Positions 20,462-29,884 of a stretch of DNA of 64,000 nucleotides are shown in pieces. Every line of letters starts with the position of its first letter. The stretch's first letter is position 1. The stretch is from positions 1,054,001-1,118,000 of the forward strand of contig JAGKQI010000073.1 of assembly GCA_018806915.1 (NCBI GenBank), in the 5' to 3' direction. Origin of the DNA: Phytophthora colocasiae. Taxonomy: Eukaryota > Oomycota > Peronosporomycetes > Peronosporales > Peronosporaceae. Below the pieces are notes generated by a model. The model did no database searches. It worked only from the letters and a program-made list of their open reading frames with translations, and was not told the origin of the DNA. Made by a program: the position numbers and the translations under genes.

Positions 20462-21321
20462 CGTGTTCAAATGGTAAGGAACTCCCTTCTCTATTGAAAC
20501 CCAAAGTCACGAAATTCTGGAATCTGCTGTCTGGAGATGATTCGGGGATCTATGCGGAACAACTCACTCAAGTGGCGAAAATGTATTTGAAGATGCAACA
20601 GCCGGAGTTCCATTCGAGAATTGGACTGCAAATGGCAACAGGAGTGACTCAAGGAAGGGAGGTCATGAAAGCAGACTCTGCCAACAGCTCTGATGTAACG
20701 TTTGAGATGCACTGTGGAACGTCGATCCCATTCGATGTTCATGTAGCAGGAAACGCGTACTGGCGGTTGATGACGACAGAAGTGTACACCCAACAGTGAA
20801 CTCTACAAACGGTATGATGGCATTCTCACTAGAATACTCCCAAAGCTGTATATTAACTGAGATTTTGACGTTAGGACCTACCCACGCAAAGCAATTTCGC
20901 CTCAGCTTCTTTCAACTTGAAGGTGGAATGTGAGAACTTCACCGCCACTGTACGTGGAAAACAAACCAGCAGGAGATATATCAACGAGGACAGTGAGATT
21001 ATAGTGTGGACGGGATCTGCTGACCCTGTCGAGTTCAACGGCGCCAGGTTCTTTGGGATGCAGTGCAGAAAAACAGGATGGATCAAGTTGCGTCGGGTAG
21101 ACGGAGGAAACGTAGAAATGTATTCAGAGATGATTCCTGTGTTCCTGAGTGATGTTGAAGACAAAAACTGGCAGATCCAAGCACTCGTCAACTCTATGGC
21201 GAGTGCCCAAAGTAAAACTGACGCCATCTACTGTCAAATGGTTCGAGAGCTATTGCTACAGGAGGATTGGAAAGCCACTTACGGGAACGATGTACTGGGT
21301 TTGATTGGTACGGATGACTAA
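20462..21321 (+). pseudogene. M96-like gene copy B, C-terminal half
   Basis: It continues the protein cut at 16271: LLKPKVTKFWNLLSGDDSGI and following, then after an intron (20812-20874, 63 bp, GTATGA...GTTAG) the START-like end (GARFFGMQCRKTGWIKLRR, then LLLQEDWKATYGND), stop at 21321. Just before the intron the codon after Gln-Gln is TGA where copy A has GGG, a nonsense change. Copy A and copy B would lie head-to-tail in tandem if the inverted segment were turned back. Confidence 0.8.
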
Positions 21322-21340
21322 TAGATGTATAATATATGTG

Positions 21341-23121
21341 CTATGAATACAAAGCCGACACGTTGGAGGAAATGGAGAGGTCGTCCGTGATCTTGTGTAC
21401 AAATTGCTCCGGAATCGGCTTTTCGACGTAGCTGTCGCTGTTTGCCGTCATGGGAAGCATCACGTTCATCTCCGAGCTCTTTGACGTCACAAATTGCACC
21501 CTACGGCCGTCCCACGAGATGTACACGAGGCAGCCATCCGTCTTATCGATCTTTGCATTGCACTTGCACGCGTTTGCAATTGATGATCTCGATACAGGAA
21601 ACTGGGCTGTCGAAGATGAGTTTGGTTCTTGTGCACGAGTCGAGCACGATGTTCTTGGCTTTACCTTCCAGCAGAATGGTGGCCCCCTCGCACCCGAAGA
21701 TATAAATTTGCTGCGTTATTCTGATTCTGTTGACGGTGAGCGGGTCGGAGCTAGTTTGGTGCTCGATCAGCCAGTTCCCGTTGCGCTCCTCACAAATAGG
21801 AGCCTTTGCGGTTGGCTTGGGAGGCGCCTGGGGCCTCTTGCTGCTGGTCTTCACTTCCGCGAATGTCTGTACATTCTTCTTCTTAACCGCAGTTAAAGCA
21901 CTGACACTATGAGCCGAACCGTTCTTAACGGACTTGTCAATGGCTTTAGTGTTCCACGTTACCCCAACGAGATGGTACATCTTGATGTAAAGTGAAAGCT
22001 GTATCAGCAGAGTCTTCAACGTTGTGACGAATGCAACGTGATCAGGTTTGTTTTCCTTGACTTCCACACGAATCTTGTTACCCCAAAAGTCCAGCCCCTC
22101 CACGAACGAGTCAACTGCAGGCTTGGGGGTGCGTTCGACACACAGTCAACCCAGTGACTGCACAGCTTCGTAGACCATATTCTGGTGATTTACGAACTCA
22201 CTGCGGTTATCTCGGAGCTCTTGGACCATGTCGATGTAAAGCTGCACTTTCGAAAGGCTCTCGAACTCCGCTGGAATCACGACTGATGGTTTCTTGGTTT
22301 GACTGGCTTTCACCAGAAATTCACGTTGCGCCTCGAAAGCTTTTTCAAGAATTCCACCGAGTTTAGTGGTGTGGCCCAGGGTTTGGTAATTTTCCGTAAC
22401 TATTGCCGATATTGGCAATATCATATTGCCATAATTTATTGCTCCTCAACCCCAATAACATGCAATTTTTTACACAGGTCAATCTTGGCTATAGCCAAAT
22501 GTCGTTGACATGTGTGGTTGTTTTGGCAATGGATGGTAGCGAGAACTATCGCCAAACGGGTGGTGTGGCCATGTTTGCACACAGGGCACACGGGTTATTA
22601 CAGTTGCTTGTCATTTCCTAACTGAAATATATTATATCAGTTGATTTGTGTGTTGTATGTATGATGTCGAGGAATTCGGACTATGACTTGTGTGTGTTGG
22701 TTGGAGAGGTTGGACGCGGTGGGAGGGTTCTCGAGGTAACCCCTCCTGAATCCAGGCGCATCGACAGCAACCAACTCGTTCAAGAACTCATGAGAAAAGA
22801 CGACATAGTGTCACATATTCATGTGACCTACTGACTTGGTTGACATTGTCGAAAAAATTGGCAATAACTCAATTATTTATTGGCTTGGATGAAGGCCTCC
22901 AATCCGTATGATATTGTATTTTTCCTATCCCTGGTGTGGCCCCCGAGTTTCTCGCACGCCTTCAAGAAAGGAGGTAGATACATGTCGATGTAGTCGTCAT
23001 AGGCTTGGATCTGGAGTGGTTCTCCATCAGAGGCAGCATTAAGACCCAAGTAAGCCTCCACGAGTGTTAGCCGAGCACTGACGTTGTTCAGAGTACGCTG
23101 AAGATCCATCTGCTTGCTCAT
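21341..23121 (-). pseudogene. Cyclase-associated protein (CAP/Srv2) pseudogene
   Basis: Actin-monomer recycling protein. From ATG 23121: N-terminal helical CAP domain (SARLTLVEAYLG, then DMYLPPFLKACEKLGG), interrupted at 22378-22931 by an insertion. It resumes (KAFEAQREFLVKASQTKKP, then EGLDFWGNKIRVEVKE, then YHLVGVTWN), followed by a Pro-rich linker (KRPQAPPKPTAKAP) and the beta-helical CARP domain (IFGCEGATILLEGKAKNIVL, then IDKTDGCLVYISW, then SSEMNVMLP). Defects are the insertion, an in-frame TGA at 22146-22148 in place of a conserved Trp, and a small deletion with frameshift near 21555. It lies next to actin and cofilin, its working partners. Confidence 0.88.
22378..22931. mobile_element. 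554-bp insertion in CAP with 11-bp target duplication
   Basis: Flanked by perfect copies of TGGTGTGGCCC (22367-22377 and 22932-22942). The CAP reading resumes exactly when the insert and one copy are removed. Its ends are weakly inverted: AGGGTTTGG at the left, and GGGATAGG read inward from the right. It has no ORF of note. An 11-bp duplication points to a Mutator-like or related non-autonomous DNA element. Confidence 0.75.
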
Positions 23122-23694
23122 TGCTGTTGTCGCTCCCGCTGTGTTGTCCTGAAGGCTGAATTGCAAAGGGGGTCCTATCCAGAGGCAACTTGTTCTTACC
23201 GTAGTGGCGTATTCGCGATGATTATCTCTCCTGGCATGAGGTTTCGTGACAAGAATAATCATGAAGATTATGCCAGCACTGAGTGAGAACGCGAAAATTA
23301 TTAAGAGCAAGGTGGTTTGCAAAACGTTTACATAACACACAGATGCCACCACGAAGAAATGTACACCTAGCATTGGCTTGTCATGATTTGAGAGAAAGGC
23401 CACGCTTCATGTAGTTAGGACAAACAAACACAACTCTTGCATTTGTAGTGAGTACACCGAGCGTACCATGCTTCGGCAGCTAATGCATCGCTTATGATGA
23501 TAAAGTTTGGCATACATTTCACTTCTGTTATCGTTTGCCAACTCTAAGAGAAATTTGAGCATCATCCATCAGAATAACGGAAGAGGTATGCACTATCAAA
23601 GCAAATGGGATTTGAAAGTGAGACGCACGAAAAAAAAAAGCAGCTACGCTGTTCTAGCAAACGTAGTGCAGCACGTCGGAGATCCTATCGCAAA
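23122..23694. other. Intergenic region between CAP and actin
   Basis: About 570 bp between the CAP start and the actin stop codon. An open frame leading into CAP on the minus strand carries a hydrophobic segment (TLLLIIFAFSLSAGIIFMII near 23300). CAP proteins are cytosolic, so I do not treat it as part of CAP. No other gene is seen. Confidence 0.4.
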
Positions 23695-24824
23695 TTAGAA
23701 GCACTTGCGGTGCACAATGGACGGTCCAGATTCGTCGTACTCGGCCTTCGAGATCCACATTTGCTGGAACGTTGAGAGAGACGACAGAATGGATCCACCA
23801 ATCCACACCGAGTACTTGCGTTCGGGAGGAGCAACCACCTTCACCTTCATTGTGGAGGGAGCCAGATTTGTCAGCTCTTTCGTGAGTCGCTCGGCGATGC
23901 CAGGGTACATGGTAGTTCCGCCAGAGAGCACAATGTTGCAGTAGAGATCCTTACGAATATCAATGTCACACTTCATGATCGTCTGGAACGTGCACTCATG
24001 AATTCCCGAGGCTTCCTTCCCAATGAGACCCGGCTGGAATAGCACCTCTGGCGTCCGGAAGCGCTCGTTTCCAATGACGATGACGTTGCCATCTGGAAGC
24101 TCGTAGCTCTTCTCGAGACTCGAAGACTCAGAAGCCGTCGTCATCTCCTGGTCAAAGTCAAGAGCGACGTACGTCAACTTTTCCTTGATGTCACGCACAA
24201 TTTCGCGCTCGGCCGTCGTAGCGAACGAGTAACCACGTTCCGTCAGGATCTTCATCATGTAGTCGGTCAGGTCCCGTCCAGCCAAATCTAGACGGACAAT
24301 GGCACTTGGGATGGCGTAACCCTCGTAGATCGGCACAGTGTGGGAAACACCATCACCCGAGTCGAGTACGCAGCCTGTAGTACGCCCAGACGCATACAAG
24401 GACAGCACAGCCTGGATGTTCACGTACATGGCTGGTACGTTGAAGGTCTCGAACATGATTTGAGTCATGCGCTCGCGGTTGGCCTTGGGGTTGAGAGGGG
24501 CCTCAGTCAACAGCACGGGATGTTCCTCGGGGGCAACACGCAGCTCATTGTAGAACGTATGATGCCAGATCTTTCCATGTCATCCCAGTTCGTCACGATA
24601 CCGTGCTCGATGGGATATTTCAAGGTCAATACGCCACGCTTGGATTGGGCCTCGTCGCCGACGTACGTGTCTTTCTGGTCCATTCTAACCATGATTCCCA
24701 AGTGCTTGGCGCGACCTACGATCGACGGGAAGACTGCACGTGGAGCATCATCTCCAGCGAAACCGGCCTTGCACATACCGGGGCCGTTGTCGACAACCAG
24801 AGCTTGGACATCTTCATCAGCCAT
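23695..24824 (-). pseudogene. Actin, single-base frameshift
   Basis: Actin of expected length (about 376 codons) without introns. ATG is at 24824 ([20 protein letters not shown]) and the end [11 protein letters not shown] is at 23695. The two halves are in different frames, joined near 24572-24574, where a run has three T (plus strand) and the normal actin codons need four. This is either a pseudogene or a consensus error. It differs from typical actin at normally fixed places: GPGMC instead of GSGMC in the first phosphate loop, [11 protein letters not shown] instead of GRPKHPGIMVG, and YAIPSAI instead of YALPHAI. It is transcribed away from cofilin and towards CAP. Confidence 0.93.
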
Positions 24825-25178
24825 GTTGAATCTATGGGGATGTTTTTGAGCAAGGAGATCCGAAGCGAATACGACGAAAAGAGAAATGAGAGCTACAAAA
24901 TAGCAAGCGGTAGTAGAGCAAGTGGTGTCAACATGGTGAAGAGCAATCAGAACGGCCGATGCAGTTTTCTTTTCAATATTTCCGGATCAATTTTGTGTTG
25001 AAGCCCACATAATAAAACCAAGATTACGGAGTAATCTTGTCGTGCCATAAGCATCAGAAGAACGGCATAAACGGAAGATTACTCTTTTTATCAGGAAAAT
25101 GCCGATCTTGACATCACGGAGATCTCCACACTTACCAAAAAGCTACTACACGCACAAGAAAATCATCTGCAGCTAACT
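24825..25178. promoter_or_regulatory. Shared upstream region of actin and cofilin
   Basis: 354 bp between the divergent starts of actin (-) and cofilin (+). No ORF. Both promoters must lie here, which would allow joint control of two partners of actin turnover. Confidence 0.6.
24883..24889 (-). promoter_or_regulatory. Candidate oomycete initiator of actin
   Basis: TCATTTC on the minus strand matches the oomycete Inr consensus YCAYTYY. It lies about 60 bp upstream of the actin ATG and is followed by a T-rich stretch where the flanking promoter region would be. Confidence 0.45.
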
Positions 25179-25738
25179 ATGGTGCGTCTGCTCTTACATT
25201 CTCAGGTAGCTAAACAGGTTTTAACCATTTTTTTGCCTTTGTAGTCTTCCGGTGTCGGTGTCAACGACAATGTCATCATGCAGTTCAACGACTTCAAGCT
25301 GAAACGCGCCCCGCATGACTTCCGGTACTTCATCTACAAGATCGAGGACGACTCGCAAATCGCCATCGAAGCTACCGGCCCCAGATCCGAGTCGTACGAC
25401 GACGTGGCAGGGAAACTTGCTCAGATTACCGATGGATGTCGCTATGCCCTCGTGGACCTGGATGTGACTACCAAAGATGGCCGCCCTGTCAGTAAACTGG
25501 TTTTCCTCTCATGGTACGTTGCAAAAAGAACAGTAAAAATATCTCAACTGCGATTCTCACGTTGCTTCTGTTTGTAGGTCTCCTGACACAGCTCCCATCA
25601 AGTCCAAGATGATGTACGCGTCGTCCAAGGAGGCCATCTCTTATGGGTGTGGGTATCTATGTCACTGCCACTGACGCGTCGGAGCTGGCGCTCGAGTCCA
25701 TTATGGAGAGCGTAGCCATGTTTATCAAGAGAAGATAG
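25179..25738 (+). pseudogene. ADF/cofilin, three exons, frameshift in last exon
   Basis: Actin-depolymerising factor. Exon 1 is just the ATG (25179-25181), followed by a 63-bp intron (25182-25244). An intron directly after the start codon is also known from ADF genes of other eukaryotes. Exon 2 (25245-25513) gives SSGVGVNDNVIMQFNDFKLK through YALVDLDVTTKDGRPVSKLV. A 64-bp intron (25514-25577) follows, then exon 3 with W/SPDTAPIKSKMMYASSKEAI and, one base out of frame from about 25641, GVGIYVTATDASELALESIM to a stop at 25738. Without the indel the length would be normal (about 140 aa). Confidence 0.88.
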
Positions 25739-25929
25739 CTACATTCTGGTAGATTTGGCTTCTCTTGCTTGTCATGACAAGCAAAACTCAAATAAACCAA
25801 CATGTACTGTATACTCATGCGTCTTCATCTTCCTGTACACACTCTTATCTTGCTAATCAATGTCGATTTTGACAAGCAAACAGTAACAATTCCTTGCTTC
25901 TGACGACTTCATCCTTTTCACAGCTGAAT
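25739..25929. other. Spacer between cofilin and P450
   Basis: Short convergent intergenic region that must hold the 3' ends of both genes. AAATAAACC near 25791 could serve as a polyadenylation signal for cofilin. Confidence 0.4.
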
Positions 25930-27558
25930 TTATGCGGAATCCGCTGGCGTCAACGGAGTCAAGGGAGTGACTTCCACCTCCAGAGGCCCTTTAACTGGGA
26001 TAGTAAGTGAGAACTCGTACGTGAGTTTCCACGGGTCTTCGACGGTCTTGATGTCAAACTTACTGAATAGCGTAGCCATGGCCAGTTTGATCTCCATCTG
26101 AGCAAATTTCTGCCCGATACACACGTGTTTGCCAGAGCCAAACCCACTAAACACGTAAGGGGAAAGCACGCGAAGTTTCCCAGTTTCTGGGTCGATCATA
26201 CGTTCCGGTTTGAATTCAAGTGTGTCATCACCCCACGTTTTCGCGTTGCGAGCGTTGCAGTAGGACGAAACCATGACGGTTTGACCCTTCTCGACGAATG
26301 TGCCGTCCACCAACGTCGTGTCTTGCATCGCCTCCCGCACGATGAAACCAGTAGACGGGTGCAGACGGATATTTTCCTTCACAACCGCTTCCAAATACAC
26401 GAGATCGTTGATCTGCTCCTGCGTCGGCACCTTAATCTTCCCAGTAAGAAGACCTGGGAGTTTTTCCTTCATTTCCTCGCGAATCTTCTTCAGAACTTCA
26501 GGGTATCGGTTCATGTTGACGATGAACCAGCCCATGCTATGAGCTGTTGAGTCTTTACCTGCAAAGACAAAGGTCATGACCATATCACGCATAATGGTAG
26601 CGTCATCGTCTTCAATATGCATGTTCTCCGTCTGCTTGAGCTTCTTCTCCATGAAGAGCGTGATGAGATCTCTGGCCTCCATTGTTTCACCCTTAGCTGC
26701 AAGCTCCGCCTTCTTGTTCATGGAATCCAGGATCACTTTACTAATGAAATCGTGCATGATCTTGGTATCATCCATCAGAATCTTCTCCCAGCCAATGTTA
26801 AGGTATTTCTTGAGCTCCCAGAGCCACAGTGGCGACTGAATACGCACTCCGAAAGCCACAGATCCCTCGTTAAAGGCCTTGAGGAACTCATGGTCCTCTT
26901 CACGGTCAGGACTGTTCTTCAAAGTGTCCATGTCAATGCCAAACCCGATCTTGGCAATGGCATCCATAGTAAAATGACTCAACTCCTCCTTGATACTAAA
27001 TGCCTGACCACGTTCGTGGTAAATGTTCAGGACGTCCAAGAACACGGACAATTTCTCGCAGACAGTCGTTTCCATCACGTCCCTCATCATCTGCATGGAG
27101 AAGAGGTGACTTGCTGTCTTTCGGTGATAATACCATGGATCTCCATCAGAAATGACCATGCCATTGCCGAAGATGTCGTAGCTGATATACTGCCCCACTG
27201 GTCCACGCAGGAACACGTCGTCTTGAGTCACTAACACGTCCTCGAACATTTCAGGAGACGAGAGCACGATAGTCGCTGGACGACCAGGGATCTTGAACAT
27301 CCACGGCCGGTTCTCAAACTCAATCGACTGCTCATTCAGCCAATCGTGGAAGCGTTCAGCATGACCTCCGACATCCAGGATATTCTTGAGAATGGGGAGG
27401 GTGGTGGATGGCATGGGTGGAAGCTTCCGAGCTTCAGTGGGTTTGCTCTTCTTTGAACTGTGGAGAATCAACGACAGCCCCAAACTCACAGCAACTGCAG
27501 CAGCAACAGTGACGGCCACATCGTTCCTGTCGCCGAAAAGCTCCGATACGGATTTCAT
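25930..27558 (-). CDS. Cytochrome P450 (CYP86-clan-like), gene 1
   Basis: Intronless, 542 aa from the ATG at 27558. A membrane anchor is at residues about 12-33 (AVTVAAAVAVSLGLSLIL). The I-helix AGKDST is at about 333-338, the ExxR motif (KENIRLHP) at about 395-398, FKPERM at about 449-454, and the heme loop FSGFGSGKHVCIG at about 470-482 with the Cys ligand at 480. It resembles fatty-acid hydroxylases of the CYP86/CYP52 type, which would be ER-bound and need a reductase; the substrate is inferred. A longer frame opens 50 codons upstream, but the paralog starts at the equivalent of 27558 and an Inr match lies at 27587-27593, inside that extension. Confidence 0.93.
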   Translation of the reverse strand: MKSVSELFGDRNDVAVTVAAAVAVSLGLSLILHSSKKSKPTEARKLPPMPSTTLPILKNILDVGGHAERFHDWLNEQSIEFENRPWMFKIPGRPATIVLSSPEMFEDVLVTQDDVFLRGPVGQYISYDIFGNGMVISDGDPWYYHRKTASHLFSMQMMRDVMETTVCEKLSVFLDVLNIYHERGQAFSIKEELSHFTMDAIAKIGFGIDMDTLKNSPDREEDHEFLKAFNEGSVAFGVRIQSPLWLWELKKYLNIGWEKILMDDTKIMHDFISKVILDSMNKKAELAAKGETMEARDLITLFMEKKLKQTENMHIEDDDATIMRDMVMTFVFAGKDSTAHSMGWFIVNMNRYPEVLKKIREEMKEKLPGLLTGKIKVPTQEQINDLVYLEAVVKENIRLHPSTGFIVREAMQDTTLVDGTFVEKGQTVMVSSYCNARNAKTWGDDTLEFKPERMIDPETGKLRVLSPYVFSGFGSGKHVCIGQKFAQMEIKLAMATLFSKFDIKTVEDPWKLTYEFSLTIPVKGPLEVEVTPLTPLTPADSA

Positions 27559-27967
27559 GGCGAGTTCGAAATACAGCTGAACAGCGAAAGTGAGGAGGGA
27601 AGCATTCGACAGGTTCTGGAGGTTCATGTTGAGAAGAGACTTCCCTCTACAGTAGACGGGGCATGGAATCCAAACAGTTCCCTCTTCCCAATGCTGGTCT
27701 GCCTCCACGGCTGCCGAAATGCTGTAAGCTTACTGTACCATGTACATGATACAACAGCGTTGATTCCCAGTCATCTTAAGGGTTAATGCATACACTTTCA
27801 GAAGCAAACGGGACGGTAGTGACCTTTTTCTTCAAACTGACGTCGCATCTGGACATGGAGGTCAGTGACCTGGTCAAGGTCTCATCAACTAGGTCAAGGT
27901 CTGGTTCATGAATCAAAAGTCTCACTTGGCCTCTAGCTGACCATCGGAATCCCCCGTACCACCCGCC
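27559..27967. promoter_or_regulatory. Bidirectional promoter region of the P450 pair
   Basis: 409 bp between two divergent P450 starts. A near-match to the oomycete initiator (CTCACTTGG) lies near 27929 for gene 2. Contains tandem word AGGTCA/TGGTCAAGGTC around 27865-27905. Confidence 0.5.
27587..27593 (-). promoter_or_regulatory. Candidate oomycete initiator of P450 gene 1
   Basis: TCACTTT on the minus strand fits YCAYTYY about 30 bp before the ATG at 27558. This spacing suits the short 5' leaders of oomycete genes and argues against the upstream ATG at 27708. Confidence 0.45.
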
Positions 27968-29596
27968 ATGAAATCCGTATCGGAGCTTTTCGGCGACAGG
28001 AACGATGTGGCCGTCACTGTTGCTGCTGCAGTTGCTGTGAGTTTGGGGCTGTCGTTGCTGCTGCACAACACTAAGAAGAGCAAATCCACTGAAGCTCCGA
28101 AGCTCCCGCCAATGCCCAAGACTACGCTCCCTATACTGAAGAACATCCTGGACGCTGGAGGCAACGCCGAACGCTTCCACGACTGGTTGAACGAACAGTC
28201 TACGGAATTTGACAACCGACCGTGGATGTTTGCGATCCCCGGTCGTCCGGATAACATCATTCTCTCTTCGCCTGAGCTGTTCGAGGACGTACTTAAAACC
28301 CAAGACGACGTGTTCCTACGGGGCCCCACTGGTCAGTACATTAGCTACGACTTGTTCGGCAATGGAATGGTCATCACGGATGGAGATTTGTGGTTCTACC
28401 ATCGCAAAACGGCCAGTCATTTGTTCTCCATGCAGATGATGAAGGATGTTATGGAAGCTACTGTTCGCGAAAAGTTGCAAGTGTTTTTGGACGTCTTGGG
28501 CATCTACTCGAAGCGTGGACAACAGTTCAGTGCCAAGCAGGAGCTGAGTCACTTTACGATGGATGTGATTGCCAAAATCGCATTTGCTATTGAGCTGGAT
28601 ACGCTCAAGAACAGTCCCGACCGTGACGAGGACCACGAGTTCCTTAAGGCTTTTAACAAGGCGTGTGTGGCGTTTGGTGTACGCATTCAGTCACCGATGT
28701 GGCTCTGGAGACTCAAGAGATACCTCAACGTGGGCTGGGAACGAGTTTTCTACGAGAATAACACGATCATCCAGAACTTCATCAACGATGTCATTGTCAA
28801 GTCAATGAACAAGAAGGCAGAGATGGCTGCTAAGGGTGAGAAAATGGTGGCTAGAGACCTGATCACTCTCTTCATGGAGAGTAACCTTCGCCAAACTGAG
28901 GATATTCACATCGACGACGATGATGCCACGATCATGAGAGACATGGTCATGTCCTTTGCCTTTGCTGGCAAGGATTCAACTGCAGACAATATGTGCTGGT
29001 TTATCGTCAACATGAACCGGTACCCTGATGAGCTCCGCAAGATCCGCGAAGAGATGAAAGACAAGCTGCCTGGACTTCTCACTGGGGAGATCCAAGTACC
29101 GACCCAGGAGCAGCTCCGCGACCTCGTGTACCTTGACGCTGTCATCAAGGAAAACATGCGTCTCCATCCGTCCACAGCTTTCATTGTTCGCGAAGCCATG
29201 CAGGACGCGACTCTTGTAGACGGCACGTTCGTTCGCAAGGACCAGACACTCATGATCTCCTCGTACTGCAACGCTCGCAACAAGAGAACTTGGGGTGAAG
29301 ACTGTCTGGAATTCAAGCCTGAGCGCATGATCGATCCAGAAACCGGCAAGTTGCGTGTGATCTCGCCTTACGTTTTCAGTGGATTTGGGTCGGGCCAGCA
29401 CGTGTGCATTGGCCAGAAGTTTGCTATGATGGAGATCAAGATGACACTGGCGACGCTTTTCAGTAAGTTCGACATCAAGACGGTGGAGGATCCGTGGAAA
29501 CTCACGTACGAATTCTCACTCACCACCCCTGTTAAGGGCGGTCTGGACGTGGAATTCGCCCCGTTGGCTCCGTTGACGCCTGCTGCCTCTGCCTAA
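27968..29596 (+). CDS. Cytochrome P450 (CYP86-clan-like), gene 2
   Basis: Intronless, 542 aa, same length as gene 1 and collinear with it from the first residues (MKSVSELFGDRNDVAVTV). Motifs are FAGKDSTADNMCW (I-helix), KENMRLHP (ExxR), FKPERMID and FSGFGSGQHVCIGQKFA with the Cys heme ligand. The two genes arose by inverted duplication and share an upstream region. Differences are spread over the whole length, and both keep every key motif, so both are likely active. Expected role: hydroxylation of fatty acids or a similar lipid substrate at the ER (inferred from the clan). Confidence 0.95.
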   Translation: MKSVSELFGDRNDVAVTVAAAVAVSLGLSLLLHNTKKSKSTEAPKLPPMPKTTLPILKNILDAGGNAERFHDWLNEQSTEFDNRPWMFAIPGRPDNIILSSPELFEDVLKTQDDVFLRGPTGQYISYDLFGNGMVITDGDLWFYHRKTASHLFSMQMMKDVMEATVREKLQVFLDVLGIYSKRGQQFSAKQELSHFTMDVIAKIAFAIELDTLKNSPDRDEDHEFLKAFNKACVAFGVRIQSPMWLWRLKRYLNVGWERVFYENNTIIQNFINDVIVKSMNKKAEMAAKGEKMVARDLITLFMESNLRQTEDIHIDDDDATIMRDMVMSFAFAGKDSTADNMCWFIVNMNRYPDELRKIREEMKDKLPGLLTGEIQVPTQEQLRDLVYLDAVIKENMRLHPSTAFIVREAMQDATLVDGTFVRKDQTLMISSYCNARNKRTWGEDCLEFKPERMIDPETGKLRVISPYVFSGFGSGQHVCIGQKFAMMEIKMTLATLFSKFDIKTVEDPWKLTYEFSLTTPVKGGLDVEFAPLAPLTPAASA

Positions 29597-29884
29597 ACCA
29601 AAGGAAGTTGCTATGATCGGAAGAATTACGACCTTGAATGATAATCGAGAAGTGACGTTTGCTGTTAGATTCGTGATCCTGCAAACGGGATACTGAAGGA
29701 ATCCACCACAGATTGAGATGGCTAAGCTTGTCGCGTTGCTCTTCGATCGAGCAGCGCATATCAACTTTAATTATTAAGTTACAACTTTCTCCAGTAAACT
29801 ACACTTGAGTACGACACGGAACACTCAAACTAACTAGCTCCTAATGGTAGCTGCTTCCAGTCGCTGACTGCGCATGAATAAAAC
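29597..29884. other. Intergenic region
   Basis: Between the convergent ends of P450 gene 2 and the ankyrin-repeat gene. No gene seen. Confidence 0.5.

Noticed and set aside
23122..23403. Hydrophobic N-terminal extension of CAP
   Set aside because: CAP proteins start with the helical domain seen from 23121 and are not membrane proteins; the extension is probably upstream DNA in frame by chance.
27559..27708. 50-codon N-terminal extension of P450 gene 1
   Set aside because: The paralog starts at the equivalent of 27558, and an initiator-type motif lies inside the extension.
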